Positions 15,507 to 25,276 of a stretch of 64,000 nt of DNA are shown here, piece after piece. The stretch comes from Halorubrum ruber (GTDB lineage: Archaea > Halobacteriota > Halobacteria > Halobacteriales > Haloferacaceae): assembly GCF_018228765.1 (NCBI RefSeq), contig NZ_CP073695.1, positions 1,054,001 to 1,118,000 on the forward strand, in the 5' to 3' direction. The notes beneath the pieces were generated by a model. The model was not told where the DNA came from and made no database searches. It was given only the letters and a program-made list of their open reading frames with translations. Each line of letters starts with the position of its first letter. Position 1 is the first letter of the stretch. A program made the position numbers and the translations under genes.

Positions 15507-17300
15507 ATGACCGACCACACACACGCGGACACCCTGCGAACCCCCATCGTCGCCGTGCTGGGCCACGTCGACCACGGCAAGACGAGCCTGCTCGACACGA
15601 TCCGCGGCTCCGCCGTCAGCGAGGGCGAGGCCGGCGCGATCACCCAACACATCGGGGCGACGGACATCCCGCTCGACACCATCTCCGGGATGGCGGGCGA
15701 GCTGATCGACCCGTCGGACTTCGATTTACCCGGACTCCTCTTTATTGACACGCCGGGGCACCACTCCTTCTCGACGCTGCGCGCCCGCGGCGGCGCCCTC
15801 GCCGACATCGCGGTGCTGGTCGTCGACGTGAACGACGGCTTCCAGCCGCAGACGGAGGAGGCGATCGACATCCTCCGCCGGACGGGGACCCCCTTCGTCG
15901 TCGCCGCCAACAAGGTGGACACGACGCCCGGCTGGAACCCGCAGGACGGCGAGCCGATCCAGCGAAGCATGGAGGCGCAGTCCGAGCGCGCGAAGTCGAT
16001 GCTCGACGAGAACCTCTACGAGATCATCGGTCAGCTCTCCGACGCCGGCTTCTCCGCCGATCTCTACTGGCGCGTCCAAGACTTCCAGAAGAACATCGGC
16101 GTCGTCCCGCTGTCGGCGCTCACCGGCGAGGGCGTCCCGGACCTCCTCACCGTCCTGATGGGCCTCTCCCAGCGGTTCATGAAAGAGGAGATGGCGATCG
16201 ACGTCACGGGGCCCGGCGAGGGGACGGTCCTCGAAGTGAAAGACGAGCGCGGCTTCGGCGCCACCGTCGACACCGTCGTCTACGACGGCGTGATCCGCAA
16301 CGGCGACACCGTCGTCGTCGGCGGGCAGGACGAGCCGATCGTCACCGAGATCCGCGCGCTGCTCCGCCCGCGGCCGCTCGCGGAGATCCGGACCGAGAAG
16401 GAGTTCGAGAAGGTCGGCGAGATCGGGGCCGCGGCCGGCGTGAAGATCGCCGCGCCCGACCTCGACCAGGCGATGGCGGGCGCGCCGGTCCGCGTCGTCC
16501 GCGACCGTACCGTCGACCGGGTCGTCGAGGAGGTAAAAGCCGAGCTCGCCGAGATCGAGGTCGAGACGGCCGACAACGGCGTCGTCGTCAAGGCGGACAC
16601 CCTCGGCTCCTTAGAGGCGATGGCGAACGCGCTCCGCGAGGCCGAGGTCCCCATCCTGCGCGCGGAGGTCGGCGACATCGCGCCGCGCGACATCGCGGTC
16701 GCGGAGACCGCGAATCAGGACGAGCACAAGGCCATCCTCGGCTTCAACGTTGACCTCCTCCAGAACGCGGAGTCGGACCTGGAGAACGCGGACGTGAAGC
16801 TGTTCAAAAACGAGGTCATCTACCAGCTGGTCGAGGACTACGAGCGCTACGTCGAGGAGAAGCAGCGCGCGCAACAGGAGACGGTGCTGGACAAGGTGGT
16901 TCGCCCCGCCCGCTTCCGTATCCTCCCCGACCACACGTTCCGGCAGAACGACCCCGCCGTCGTCGGCGTCGAGGTCATCTCCGGCACGCTCCAGAACAAC
17001 CGCAACGTCGGCTTCTTCGAGGGCAACGAGTTCGAGCGCGTCGGCGGCCTCTCGGGGATTCAAAAGCAGGGCGACGACGTCGACGAGGCGCGCTCCGGCG
17101 AGCGCGTCAGCATCGCCATCGACGGGCCGACGGTCGGCCGCGACATCGAGGAGGGCGACACGCTCTGGACCGAGGTGCCCGAGAAGCACGCGAAGATCCT
17201 CGAACAGGAGTTAAAAGAGGAGATCACCGCCGACGAGCGCGAGGCGCTCCAAGGCTACTTGGAGACGCGACGCAAGCGGGACCCGTTCTGGGGCAAGTGA
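15507..17300 (+). CDS. infB: Translation initiation factor aIF5B (archaeal IF-2)
   Basis: A 597-residue translational GTPase. G-domain motifs are GHVDHGKTS (G1, about residues 19-27), IDTPGHHSF (G3) and NKVD (G4), followed by domains II, III and IV typical of aIF5B. The factor promotes joining of ribosomal subunits and placement of initiator tRNA. No intein interrupts the G domain. A GATATAACC box 27 nt upstream of the ATG indicates a leaderless transcript. Three 35-bp tandem repeats lie 80 bp upstream. Length matches archaeal relatives. Confidence 0.95.
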   Translation: MTDHTHADTLRTPIVAVLGHVDHGKTSLLDTIRGSAVSEGEAGAITQHIGATDIPLDTISGMAGELIDPSDFDLPGLLFIDTPGHHSFSTLRARGGALADIAVLVVDVNDGFQPQTEEAIDILRRTGTPFVVAANKVDTTPGWNPQDGEPIQRSMEAQSERAKSMLDENLYEIIGQLSDAGFSADLYWRVQDFQKNIGVVPLSALTGEGVPDLLTVLMGLSQRFMKEEMAIDVTGPGEGTVLEVKDERGFGATVDTVVYDGVIRNGDTVVVGGQDEPIVTEIRALLRPRPLAEIRTEKEFEKVGEIGAAAGVKIAAPDLDQAMAGAPVRVVRDRTVDRVVEEVKAELAEIEVETADNGVVVKADTLGSLEAMANALREAEVPILRAEVGDIAPRDIAVAETANQDEHKAILGFNVDLLQNAESDLENADVKLFKNEVIYQLVEDYERYVEEKQRAQQETVLDKVVRPARFRILPDHTFRQNDPAVVGVEVISGTLQNNRNVGFFEGNEFERVGGLSGIQKQGDDVDEARSGERVSIAIDGPTVGRDIEEGDTLWTEVPEKHAKILEQELKEEITADEREALQGYLETRRKRDPFWGK

Positions 17301-17336
17301 CGACCGCGTTCGCCGCGAACCGACTCTCCGCGTCGT

Positions 17337-17480
17337 TCACGTCCCCGGCGGCGTCCTGACGTGGTGGCCGCAGTTCGGACACTGCCCCTCGTTTAAGAAC
17401 TCCGTCGGGCCGGTGCCGGTCGCCGCGTTGTAGCTGAAGCTGTGCCCGCAGTTCGGACAGGTCTCGGAGCGTCGGACCAT
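17337..17480 (-). CDS. Small double-CPxCG zinc-ribbon protein
   Basis: A 47-residue ORF beginning MVRRSETCPNCGHSFSYN and containing a second CPNCGHH, so it has two CPxCG knuckles for one structural zinc. Spacing and size match the small zinc-finger proteins found in haloarchaea, many of which are expressed but of unknown role. It ends 37 bp from the infB stop (convergent) and starts 50 bp from the end of the next minus-strand gene. The cysteine pairs with ordinary GC-rich codon use support real coding. Confidence 0.8.
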   Translation of the reverse strand: MVRRSETCPNCGHSFSYNAATGTGPTEFLNEGQCPNCGHHVRTPPGT

Positions 17481-17529
17481 GCGGTTCGATAGCGTCCCCC
17501 GTCACTTCAAGATCAGCCGACGTCGGCGG

Positions 17530-18141
17530 TCACCCGTACAACAGAATGACCACGGCGACGAACGCTAACTCGCCGCCGACGAGCAGCGCGGCGAGCAGCC
17601 ACGTTCGGTAGGTCCACAGCCAGTCGCGAGCGTCCGCGAACCGGTTCTCGCCGGCCGCCGCCGACTCGCCCCCGTACGCCGCGTCGACCCGCCAGCCCGT
17701 TTCCGGGTCGTACGTCGCTGGCACGCGGGTCCCGACGAGCTCGTCGACGTCGAGCGGCGAGACGCCCGCGGCCTCTAAGAACTCGAGGAACTCCTCGGAC
17801 TCCTGAAGCGACCCGTCCCGGGGCGCGTCGAACCGCTCGGTGTGGGTGGCGTCGCCGTGCGGCGGGCGCATCTCGACGGCGACGCGGTCGCCGACGGAGC
17901 GCACCCGGGTGACGATCAGCGCGTTCTCCTCGTCGTTGAGATACGCCTCGCGGAGGCGGCGCTTCACCTCCTCGTCGACGCCGGCGTCGAGGTCGTCGGG
18001 GAGAGCTTCGGCGTCGCCGGGGGACGAGTCAGCGTCGACGTCGTCGGCGCTTTCGCGGTCGGCGGTCGTCGAGACGCGCTCGTCGCCGCCGGATCGGTCC
18101 GCCATCGATCCGAGGTTGGCGACGCGCTCTGATAAGGTCAT
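17530..18141 (-). CDS. Hypothetical protein with C-terminal membrane anchor
   Basis: A 203-residue protein. The first 45 residues are acidic and probably disordered. The middle (about 50-150) is a soluble alpha/beta region (EVKRRLREAYLNDEENALIV, then FLEFLEAAGVSPLDVDELVG). A single hydrophobic segment closes the protein (TWLLAALLVGGELAFVAVVILLYG). It is probably tail-anchored with its bulk in the cytoplasm. I do not recognise the family. The start may instead be the ATG at 18105. Repeat copy B begins about 40 bp upstream. Confidence 0.65.
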   Translation of the reverse strand: MTLSERVANLGSMADRSGGDERVSTTADRESADDVDADSSPGDAEALPDDLDAGVDEEVKRRLREAYLNDEENALIVTRVRSVGDRVAVEMRPPHGDATHTERFDAPRDGSLQESEEFLEFLEAAGVSPLDVDELVGTRVPATYDPETGWRVDAAYGGESAAAGENRFADARDWLWTYRTWLLAALLVGGELAFVAVVILLYG

Positions 18142-18179
18142 GGCCCTCCCCGAACGCCATACGTGACCGGTGGCGCTGC

Positions 18180-18594
18180 GAACGACTTTACGACCGCGCT
18201 TGGCGGAGCCCCAGCCGCTCGGCCGTACGAAGGTGGGCCTTATAAATCGGCGATCGACACGAACGCCGCCGAAGCCCCAGCCGCTCGGCTGTATGACAAC
18301 GTTCCCTATAAACCAGCGATCGACACGAACACGACCGCCGAAGCCCCAGCCGGGAGGGCGGCGCACGCTCGCTGCGCGCTTCAGTCGCTCACTACGTTCG
18401 CTCCTTCCAGTGCTTACGTCGCCTGCGCCGCCCTCCCGGCTGCCCCTTCGAGTCCCACCCCGCACAGCCCCGCGCCTCACGCCTCCCCAGCCTCGTCGCT
18501 GGCGGTCTTCGCTTCGCTCGACCGCCACCGACTCCCTCGCGCGGTGCCGTTCGCGGCCGCCGCAGGCGGCCGCTCACGGGCACGCGCCACCGCA
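18180..18594 (-). repeat. Dispersed structured repeat, copy B
   Basis: Second full copy of the element described at 6325. The stem arms are 18347-18365 and 18424-18442, a perfect 19-bp pairing of CAGCCGGGAGGGCGGCGCA with its complement, identical to copy D and compensated relative to A. The loop is shorter (58 nt). Three trailing units carry GGCTGGGGCTTCGGCGG and TTTATA-like ends. It fills the 470-bp gap between the hypothetical gene (start 18141) and pelA (end 18613). No other gene is seen in this gap. Confidence 0.85.
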
Positions 18595-18612
18595 TTTCGA
18601 CTAGTCAGCCGT

Positions 18613-19680
18613 TCACTGGAGTCGGTAGCGGAGGATCGCGGCGATGCCGCCGAGGTTCGAGAGCTGCTCGCCGGGGGCGAACTCCGAGGAGAAGACGACC
18701 ACGTCGCCGCCCTGTTGTTCGACCGACTCGATCACCTCGTTGACGTCGATCTCCCAGTCGCCGTCGCCCTGGCGCTCCGTGCGGAGGCGCTCGTCGACGA
18801 CGAGCAGCGTCTCGACCGCGCCGAACTCGGCGGCCTCGGCGGTGTCGTCCGGGCCGTACGTCGCCTTCTCTTCCTTGGCGATGTTCTCCGTCAGCTCGTC
18901 GATGAGGCTCGCCTCCTTCGAGATGCGGGTCTCTTTTTGAACCTCGTCGACTGCGCCGCGCTTCAGCACCTCGTGGACGCCGCGGTCGCCCGCGGCGGAG
19001 GTGTCGACCGTGGTGATCCGGTCCGAGAGGTCCCGGTACTCCTCGTCGATGTAATCGCGCGCGTCCTGCTTGGTGAACCCCGGCCCGGCCAGGATCACCG
19101 CGTCGGCGTCGAGGTGCGCGAGCGCCTCGCCCAGCTCCGCGAACAGCTCCTCGCGCGGCCGCGAGAACTCGCCTTTGCCGGTCGGCTTCGTGAACGATGC
19201 GTACTCCTCGGTGCCGTACTGCTGGACCGTGTGGACGTACGCCGCGCCCTCCTCGACGGTCGCGATGGCCACGTCGGGGTTCTCCGCGGCCTCGGTCGCC
19301 TCCTCCAACCGCTCGGTCTGGTCCGGCTTGAAGTGTTTCTCGACGGTTATCTCGTCGTGCTCCTCGACGTTGAGCGTGTGGTGGGCGTTGAGCTGGTCCT
19401 CCCGCGAGCAGCCGACGATTATCCCGGAGACGCGGAGGCGGTTGGCGAACCGCGCGAACTCGACGTCCTCGACCTCCAGCGTGACGAAGATGTGCTCGCG
19501 CTGCCCGCCGGTGTCCCGCATCTGGTCGTCGTTCCGCTGAATCCGTCGGGTGGTGTCGCCCTCGACGAGGTCCCCGGGCTCGAGGACGTGCGCGAGGTGC
19601 CAGAGGTCGTCGACGTTCTCGGGGACCAGCGTGAGCCGTTCCCGGCCCTCCTCGCCGTACCCCCGCTCGGAGATTCGCAT
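18613..19680 (-). CDS. pelA: mRNA surveillance protein pelota
   Basis: A 355-residue protein of the Pelota/Dom34 family: an N-terminal Sm-like domain (about 1-130, with [24 protein letters not shown]), a central eRF1 domain 2-like part and a C-terminal eRF1 domain 3-like part ([14 protein letters not shown]). It binds stalled ribosomes with an EF-1A-type GTPase or ABCE1 and splits them. The central domain lacks the GGQ motif of release factors, as expected. The start [12 protein letters not shown] is at 19680. The upstream DUF4013 gene ends 25 bp before it on the same strand, so cotranscription is possible. Confidence 0.93.
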   Translation of the reverse strand: MRISERGYGEEGRERLTLVPENVDDLWHLAHVLEPGDLVEGDTTRRIQRNDDQMRDTGGQREHIFVTLEVEDVEFARFANRLRVSGIIVGCSREDQLNAHHTLNVEEHDEITVEKHFKPDQTERLEEATEAAENPDVAIATVEEGAAYVHTVQQYGTEEYASFTKPTGKGEFSRPREELFAELGEALAHLDADAVILAGPGFTKQDARDYIDEEYRDLSDRITTVDTSAAGDRGVHEVLKRGAVDEVQKETRISKEASLIDELTENIAKEEKATYGPDDTAEAAEFGAVETLLVVDERLRTERQGDGDWEIDVNEVIESVEQQGGDVVVFSSEFAPGEQLSNLGGIAAILRYRLQ

Positions 19681-19705
19681 GCCCGGGCGTTCGCTCGCGG
19701 CCGTA

Positions 19706-20875
19706 TCAACGCTTGCCTTCCGCGTCGGCGAGCGACGGCCCCCACTCGAAGCCGCCGGCCGGGTCGCCGTCCGATTCGGCGCCGCCGGCATCGTCCGCGT
19801 CGTCCGCATCGCCCGCGTCGTCTCCGCCGGCGGCGCCAGCCTCGTCGACGGGAACGCCGCGACCGACCTGAACCGCGGCCGGCGGCTCGCTCCGCATCGG
19901 CCGCCCGCCGTCGCCCGACACGACGGGGGCCGGAGGGTCGTTGCGCGCGCGACCGATCTCCCGGTCACGGTCGGCGGCACGGCCCACGCCCGCGCCGCGA
20001 TTCGAGCCCTCACGGGGAGTCGCGTCCGCGCGGCGACCCGTTCGGCTCTCGGTATGCGCGGCGTCGCGGTGCGTCCGGACCGCCGGCCGCGCCGCGGCGT
20101 CCCGATTCAAACCCTCACGCAGCGCGGCCGCCGCTCCCCGTCCGTAGAGCCCGTGCGCGACGACGCGGGCGAGGAAGGCGAGCGCGACGCCGACGATCAG
20201 GGGCACCGTCGGCGCCGCGACGGCGTAGCCGACCGCGAGCGCCCCGACCGCGAGCGTCCACCCGGTGGCGTACGAGCCCGTCGCGGCGACGCCGGCCACC
20301 GTCCGCGGGTTCAGGCCGTCCCTGAGCCGCCCGGACGCGGCGAACGCTGCGAGGGCTGCGGGGCGGACGTACGCAAAGGCGAGGAGGTACGCGCCGACGA
20401 GCGCGGCGACGAGACCGACGGCGACGACCGCGACGGCGACCGGGCTGTTCGGACCGAGCGCCGACTCGACGGCGGTCGCGGTCGACCCCGGATCGACGGG
20501 GCCGGCGACGAGCGCGGCGACGGCGCCGCCGGCGACCGCGAGACCGCCCGCGAGCGGGGCGAGCAGCGCCGCCGACAGCAGCGCCGACTTGAGGCCGTCC
20601 CTGACCAGCTCTCCCCAGGCGACGAGCGACGGCGCGCCGGCTCCGTCTCCGGACTGGATCGCGCTCCGCGTCACGCGGACAAAGTAGCCGCGCGCGACGA
20701 GCGACGGCGCGAACGCGACCGGGGCCGCGACGGCGATGGCCGGGCTGACGAAGAGGACGCCGACGAGCCACAGCGCCGTGAGGATCCACCCCAGCAGGGT
20801 CACGGACCCGCCGACGAGGACGACGCCCGCGGTGTCGTCGGTTCGCGTCAGCGCCGTCGCGGCCGCGGTGAGCAT
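19706..20875 (-). CDS. DUF4013-type polytopic membrane protein with acidic tail
   Basis: A 389-residue protein. The first roughly 240 residues hold six or seven hydrophobic segments of Ala/Val/Gly type and match, by impression, the haloarchaeal DUF4013 membrane family. From about residue 255 on, the protein is soluble and low-complexity (Arg/Asp/Gly, [20 protein letters not shown]). The function is unknown. The start is ATG at 20875; a GTG four codons earlier is possible. It may share a transcript with pelA, 25 bp downstream. Confidence 0.65.
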   Translation of the reverse strand: MLTAAATALTRTDDTAGVVLVGGSVTLLGWILTALWLVGVLFVSPAIAVAAPVAFAPSLVARGYFVRVTRSAIQSGDGAGAPSLVAWGELVRDGLKSALLSAALLAPLAGGLAVAGGAVAALVAGPVDPGSTATAVESALGPNSPVAVAVVAVGLVAALVGAYLLAFAYVRPAALAAFAASGRLRDGLNPRTVAGVAATGSYATGWTLAVGALAVGYAVAAPTVPLIVGVALAFLARVVAHGLYGRGAAAALREGLNRDAAARPAVRTHRDAAHTESRTGRRADATPREGSNRGAGVGRAADRDREIGRARNDPPAPVVSGDGGRPMRSEPPAAVQVGRGVPVDEAGAAGGDDAGDADDADDAGGAESDGDPAGGFEWGPSLADAEGKR

Positions 20876-21109
20876 GTGACTCGACACAGGGACGGGAGCC
20901 GCATAAATGATACCCGGGCCCGAGCGTTTATATCACTCCACGGATTATTGCCAGTCGGCCGCGCGGGACAATCGTGTGCCTCTGACAACCCAACCGCGGC
21001 CGCCACTCGGCGGTCGCCCCCCGTCCGCGGCTTTCGATCGATTACCCTTCCAGCGACCGCTCGGTCGCGTGCCGGTACCGATTTATCCCGCCCCGCCGAC
21101 GGATCGGGT

Positions 21110-21514
21110 ATGACCGGCGACGAGCGGACGGCCGATCTGGAGCCGGAACTCAGGAGCTACGGCGTCAGCGTCGAGTCCATCGACGGGGGCGACCCGCTGG
21201 AGCTGACGTACATGACCGCGTTCCCCGGCCGCGAGATCCACCGCGGCGAGATCGGGCGCGCGCTCAACGCGCTCATCGAGCAGGCCGAGGCCGACGAGTG
21301 GGACCCCGTCCGCGTCGAAGGGACGGTCGTGCGGGCCCCCGGCGACGTCCTCGGCACGTGGCGCGCCGAGGCCGAGTGGTTCGAGGCGCTCGCGAGCTAC
21401 GAGATCTCCGAGACGGAGTTCTCGACCCGCGTGCTGGACACCGTCAGCCACGAGACCGAGGGCGGCGACGAGGACGACGACAGATCCGACACCGACGCGG
21501 AGGCCGACCGGTGA
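21110..21514 (+). CDS. Conserved haloarchaeal hypothetical protein
   Basis: A 134-residue protein with an alpha/beta body (LEPELRSYGVSVESIDG, LELTYMTAFPG, EWFEALASYEISETEFSTRVL) and an acidic tail. A box ATTTATCCC lies 29 nt upstream of the ATG, so it is probably leaderless. Its stop overlaps the GTG start of the next gene (GTGA), so the two form an operon. It has no motif I can tie to a function. The 230 bp upstream (20876-21109) hold a GTTTATATC box near 20928 and nothing else I can name. Confidence 0.65.
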   Translation: MTGDERTADLEPELRSYGVSVESIDGGDPLELTYMTAFPGREIHRGEIGRALNALIEQAEADEWDPVRVEGTVVRAPGDVLGTWRAEAEWFEALASYEISETEFSTRVLDTVSHETEGGDEDDDRSDTDAEADR

Positions 21515-22445
21515 CCCGCCGCGATCCGGTCAACCGCGCGCAGCGCCGGCTCTCGCGCCCGGCCCGCGAGCGGTTCGCCACCCGCGCGGTCGCGTTCGAT
21601 GTCGACGGCGCGACCTGCCGCGGGACGCTGTACCTACCCGGCGGCGACGCGGACGACCCCCCGGTCGTCGTGATGGCGCCCGGGCTCGGCGCGGAGCGGA
21701 CCTTCGGCTACCCCGCCGTCGCGGAGCGGTTCGCCGACGCCGGCTACGCCGCCCTCCTCTTCGATCACCCGGAGTTCGGCGCCTCCGACGGCGACTCGCA
21801 GGCGGTCGACCTCGACCGCCAGCGCGCGGCGTACGAGGGCGCGATCGATCGCGCGGACCGCGTCGACGATGTCGGCGACGACCTCGTGTTGTGGGGGGCG
21901 TCGCTGTCGGCCGGGCACGTCCTCACGCTCGCCGCGGAGCGCCGCGACGTCGACGCGGTCGTCGGGCTCGTCCCGATGCTCGACGGCCGAGCGATCGCCC
22001 TGCGACGCGGCGGGCGGTACCTCCTTCGCTCCGGCGTGACGGGGCTCCGCGACCTGTTCGGCCACCGGATCGGTCGCGGCCGCACCGTCCCCATCGTCGG
22101 CGGGACCGAGGAATGCGCGGCGATCACCGAGCCGGGGACGAAGCGGGAGTATATCGACCTCGTCGACCGCGAGTCGGCGTGGCGCAACGAGACGCCGGCG
22201 CGGTCGCTGCTGGGACTCGTCGGCTACCGGCCCGTGACGCGGCTCGACGAGATCGACGCGCCGACGCTGCTGTTGGCCGGCACCGACGACGAGATCGTCG
22301 ACGCCGACTCGGTCGCGGCCGCCGGCGAGCGGCTCTCCCGGGGACCGTCGTCACCATGCCCGCGGACCACTTCTCGGTGTTCGGCGAGGACTTCGAGGGC
22401 GCGGTCGGACACCAGCTCTCGTTCCTGCGCGACGCGCTCGACTAG
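21511..22445 (+). CDS. Alpha/beta hydrolase (dienelactone hydrolase-like), apparent frameshift near 22340
   Basis: The frame starts with GTG overlapping the previous stop. It shows an alpha/beta-hydrolase fold: VVVMAPGLGAERTFGYPAVAE, YAALLFDHPEFGASDGD and the nucleophile elbow LWGASLSAGH (Ser in G-x-S-x-x). The acidic position is in LLAGTDDEIVD. After AAGERLSRG the frame is lost in the CCCGGGG run at 22337-22343. One added base restores GTVVTMPADHFSVFGEDFEG, with the catalytic His, and a stop at 22443-22445 (311 residues). Without it the protein would lack its catalytic His. Sequencing error is likelier than decay, because the rest is intact. Confidence 0.7.
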
Positions 22446-22525
22446 GCGGCCGCTCGGAGTCGCTCTCGGCCGCGGAGCGGTCGACCGCGCGACCGCTTAA
22501 GTGAGTTCGCCTCGCACTCGCGAGC

Positions 22526-22837
22526 ATGACAGCCATCGCGATGCTGAGCGTCGCGCCGGTGATCGAGGGGAGCATGGCCGAGGAGGTGGCGACGGCCGTC
22601 GCCGCGCTCGACGACTTCGACGTGAGCTACGAGACGAACCCGATGGGGACCGTCATCGAGGCCGAGGACGCGGAGACGCTGTTCGCGGCCGCGGCGGCCG
22701 CCCACGAGGCCGTCGACGGCGACCGGGTCTCGACGGTCTTAAAAATCGACGACAAGCGGGCGAGCGACGGGACCGCCGCGGAGAAGGTCGACGCCGTCGA
22801 GGAGCACCTCGGTCGAGAGGCGAAGCGAGAGCGGTGA
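22526..22837 (+). CDS. MTH1187/YkoF-type thiamine-binding protein
   Basis: A 103-residue protein of the UPF0045/MTH1187 family: AMLSVAPVIEGSMAEEVATAV, then SYETNPMGTVIEAE and VLKIDDKR. Family members form small beta-alpha-beta dimers or tetramers that bind thiamine or related pyrimidines. The gene stands alone. The ATG at 22526 follows CCGCTTAAGTG about 30 nt upstream. A 22-bp tandem repeat begins over the last codons of the gene. Confidence 0.85.
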   Translation: MTAIAMLSVAPVIEGSMAEEVATAVAALDDFDVSYETNPMGTVIEAEDAETLFAAAAAAHEAVDGDRVSTVLKIDDKRASDGTAAEKVDAVEEHLGREAKRER

Positions 22838-22897
22838 CGGAGCGACGAGGTGGCGGTGACGGGGCGGCGAGGTGGCGCTGACGGAGCGGCGCGGCAC
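22832..22897 (+). repeat. 22-bp tandem repeat, three copies
   Basis: Units CGGTGACGGAGCGACGAGG + TGG at 22832-22853, a close copy at 22854-22875 and a third, more diverged, at 22876-22897. It begins in the last codons of the thiamine-binding gene and continues toward the stop of the convergent Tat-secreted protein. Confidence 0.75.
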
Positions 22898-22914
22898 CGC
22901 CTCGACGCTCCCCG

Positions 22915-23616
22915 CTACGCGGTGTCGATCCCGACCGACCCGCCCGCAGTCGCGTCGCCGTCGGGGTTCTCGACCGCGACGTCGACGGTCGTCGTCCGCA
23001 CGACGGCCACCTCCTCGCCGCCGCCGGCGATGTCCGCGCGGAACACGACGTCGAGCGTCGTCGTCGCCGTCTCACCGCCGCCGATATCGGGCGCGCTCAG
23101 CGACTCGCTCGTCACGGCGTCGCCGTGCTCCGTCGCGTCCGCGCGCTCGAACCGCGCGGTGAGAGCGCCGTCGACGGCGTCGAAGTCGGGAGGCGCGTCG
23201 GGCTTGGATTCAGATCGGTCGCTCTCCGGCCTCCCGACCGACGCGACATCCCCGGGCGTCGCGTCCGGGTCGGCGGCCGTCAGGGTCTCCCGATACACCT
23301 CGTCGACGCCGTCGTCGCTCCCGACGGCGAGCGTGAGCGTCACGCGCTCGACGCCCTCGGAGAAGTCGGTCCACGAAACCTCGAGGGCCGGCGAGAGGTA
23401 CACCGACTCGATCCGACCGTCGTTGCTCGTGACCGTCGGCGCGTCGCCCGCCTCGAAGGCGGCCGGGTCGCCGTCGACCGCGGCCGCCGGTCGGCTCGAC
23501 GCGGTGAGGAGGCCGAGGCCGGTGAGGCCGCCGACCGCGACGGCCGCGGTTCCGCCGAGAAGCGTTCGTCTGGTCGGCCCTCCGTGCGCGTCGCCGTCCC
23601 GCGAGTGGCTCGACAT
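22915..23616 (-). CDS. Tat-exported hypothetical protein
   Basis: A 233-residue protein with a twin-arginine signal (PTRRTLLGGTAAVAVGGLTG, residues 14-33) that ends around AAAVDG. The mature part is acidic, Thr/Val-rich and beta-strand-like, so it is probably a secreted Ig-like or jelly-roll domain. No catalytic motif is visible. The start is at MSSHSRDGD. It lies 67 bp upstream of the rtcB stop on the same strand. I do not recognise the family. Confidence 0.65.
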   Translation of the reverse strand: MSSHSRDGDAHGGPTRRTLLGGTAAVAVGGLTGLGLLTASSRPAAAVDGDPAAFEAGDAPTVTSNDGRIESVYLSPALEVSWTDFSEGVERVTLTLAVGSDDGVDEVYRETLTAADPDATPGDVASVGRPESDRSESKPDAPPDFDAVDGALTARFERADATEHGDAVTSESLSAPDIGGGETATTTLDVVFRADIAGGGEEVAVVRTTTVDVAVENPDGDATAGGSVGIDTA

Positions 23617-23683
23617 CTCGGCGCGGAGTGGCCGCGGTATGGGTGATAAGGATGTGGAGAACGGTCCCCGCGGGCGACTCGAG

Positions 23684-25192
23684 CTACCCCTTGATGTTAC
23701 AGACGGGGAACGTCCGGGCGACCTTGTCCCCGATGCCGAGCTCGTCGCTGACGCGGATCACCTCGTCGATGTCCTTGTACACGCCGGGGGCCTCCTCGGC
23801 GATGGTGGCGCCGGACTGGGCCTTCACGTAGATCCGCTGGCCGTCCTCGAGGTCGTCCTGAACGTCGCCGCCCCAGAACTCCTGTTTCGCCTGCGTCCGG
23901 CTCATCAGGCGGCCGGCGCCGTGGGCGGTCGAGCCGAACGACACCGACATCGACTCCTCGCCGCCGCGGAGGACGTACGAGCCGGCGCCCATGCTGCCGG
24001 GGATGATGACGGGTTGGCCGACGTCGCGGTAGGTCTCGGGCACGTCCGCGTTGCCGGCGGGGAACGCGCGCGTCGCGCCCTTGCGGTGGACGTACAGCTC
24101 GCGCTCCGCGCGGTCGACCGCCTCGTCGCCGACGGCGGGGCGCCCCTCGGCGTCGACGCCGACCTCGTGGGTCTCCTTCTTCGCGATGTTGTGCGCCACG
24201 TCGTACAGCAGTTCCATCCCGAGGTTGTCGATCGGGTCGGCGTCGAACACCTCGCCGAACGTCTCGCGGGCCTGGTGGGTGATCAGCTGGCGGTTCACCC
24301 ACGCGAAGTTGATGCACGCGCCCATCGCGCCGTAGTACTCCTCGGCTAACTCGGAGCCGGCGGGCGCGGCCGCCAGCTCCTTGTCGGGCAGCTCGTCGAG
24401 CAGGTCGCCGTGTTCCTTCTCGATCCGCCGGAGGTAGTCGTTACAGGTCTGGTGGCCGAGCCCGCGGCTTCCGCAGTGAATCAGGACGACGATCCCGTCC
24501 TCTTCTAAGCCGTACGCCTCCGCCACGTCATCGCGGAACACGTCGGTGACGCGCTGGACCTCGAGGAAGTGGTTCCCCGAGCCGAGCGACCCCAGCTGGT
24601 TGCGCCCGCGGTCCATCGCCTTCTGGGAGACGTACTCCGGGCGCGCGTCGGGGCGGCGTCCCTCGTCCTCGCAGCGCGCGAGGTCGCTCTCGATCCCGTA
24701 CCCCTCCTCGACGGCCCACTCGACGCCGCGCTCGAGCGCGCCCTCGATGGCGTCCGCGGTGCCGTCGATCACGCCGCCGCCGCCGAGCCCGGAGGGGACC
24801 GCCTCGAACAGCGCGTCGACGAGCTCCTCCTCGCGGCCGCGCACGTCGTCGTAGGCGAGGTTCGTTCTTAACATTCTTACGCCACAATTTATGTCGTAAC
24901 CAACTGCTCCAGGAGAGATACAGCCGGTTTTCGCGTCGATCGCGCCGACGCCGCCGACGGGGAAGCCGTACCCCTGGTGGCCGTCGGGCATACAGAGCGC
25001 GGGCTCGACGATGCCGGGCAGGTGCGTGGCGTTCTTCAGCTGCTGGAGCGAGTCGTCGTCGCCGATCTCTTCCAGTAGGTTCTCGCTGGCGAGGACCCGC
25101 GCGGGGACGTTCATGTCGCCCTCGCGGGGGATCTCCCAGACGTGCTCGCGCACCTTCTCCAACCGGATCCCGTCGAACTCGCGCGTGGTCAT
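23684..25192 (-). CDS. rtcB: RNA-splicing ligase RtcB
   Basis: A 502-residue protein that seals tRNA exons by joining 2',3'-cyclic phosphate and 5'-OH ends with GTP and manganese. Metal and guanylate residues are visible: Asp100 and Cys103 in GYDINCGVR, later His residues in GSGNHFLEVQ, IHCGSRGLGHQ and MGAGSYVLRG, and the guanylylated His in STAHGAGR. It works on the products of EndA and needs archease, encoded 0.7 kb away on the same strand. Oddity: codons for residues about 91-110 are AT-rich (ATA AAT TGT, GTA AGA ATG TTA AGA), unlike the rest of the gene. They are centred on the site that carries an intein in some archaea. The frame is intact and no intein is present. Confidence 0.95.
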   Translation of the reverse strand: MTTREFDGIRLEKVREHVWEIPREGDMNVPARVLASENLLEEIGDDDSLQQLKNATHLPGIVEPALCMPDGHQGYGFPVGGVGAIDAKTGCISPGAVGYDINCGVRMLRTNLAYDDVRGREEELVDALFEAVPSGLGGGGVIDGTADAIEGALERGVEWAVEEGYGIESDLARCEDEGRRPDARPEYVSQKAMDRGRNQLGSLGSGNHFLEVQRVTDVFRDDVAEAYGLEEDGIVVLIHCGSRGLGHQTCNDYLRRIEKEHGDLLDELPDKELAAAPAGSELAEEYYGAMGACINFAWVNRQLITHQARETFGEVFDADPIDNLGMELLYDVAHNIAKKETHEVGVDAEGRPAVGDEAVDRAERELYVHRKGATRAFPAGNADVPETYRDVGQPVIIPGSMGAGSYVLRGGEESMSVSFGSTAHGAGRLMSRTQAKQEFWGGDVQDDLEDGQRIYVKAQSGATIAEEAPGVYKDIDEVIRVSDELGIGDKVARTFPVCNIKG

Positions 25193-25276
25193 GCGTCGGG
25201 GTTCGACGCGGGAGGGGAAGGGCGTTGCGTCAGCGGTCGGCGGCCCGAGGCTCCTCCGAGACCCCCCGGCCGCGCC

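Noticed and set aside
23684-25192. Intein within rtcB
   Set aside because: The reading frame passes straight through DINCGVR with normal length; only codon usage is unusual.
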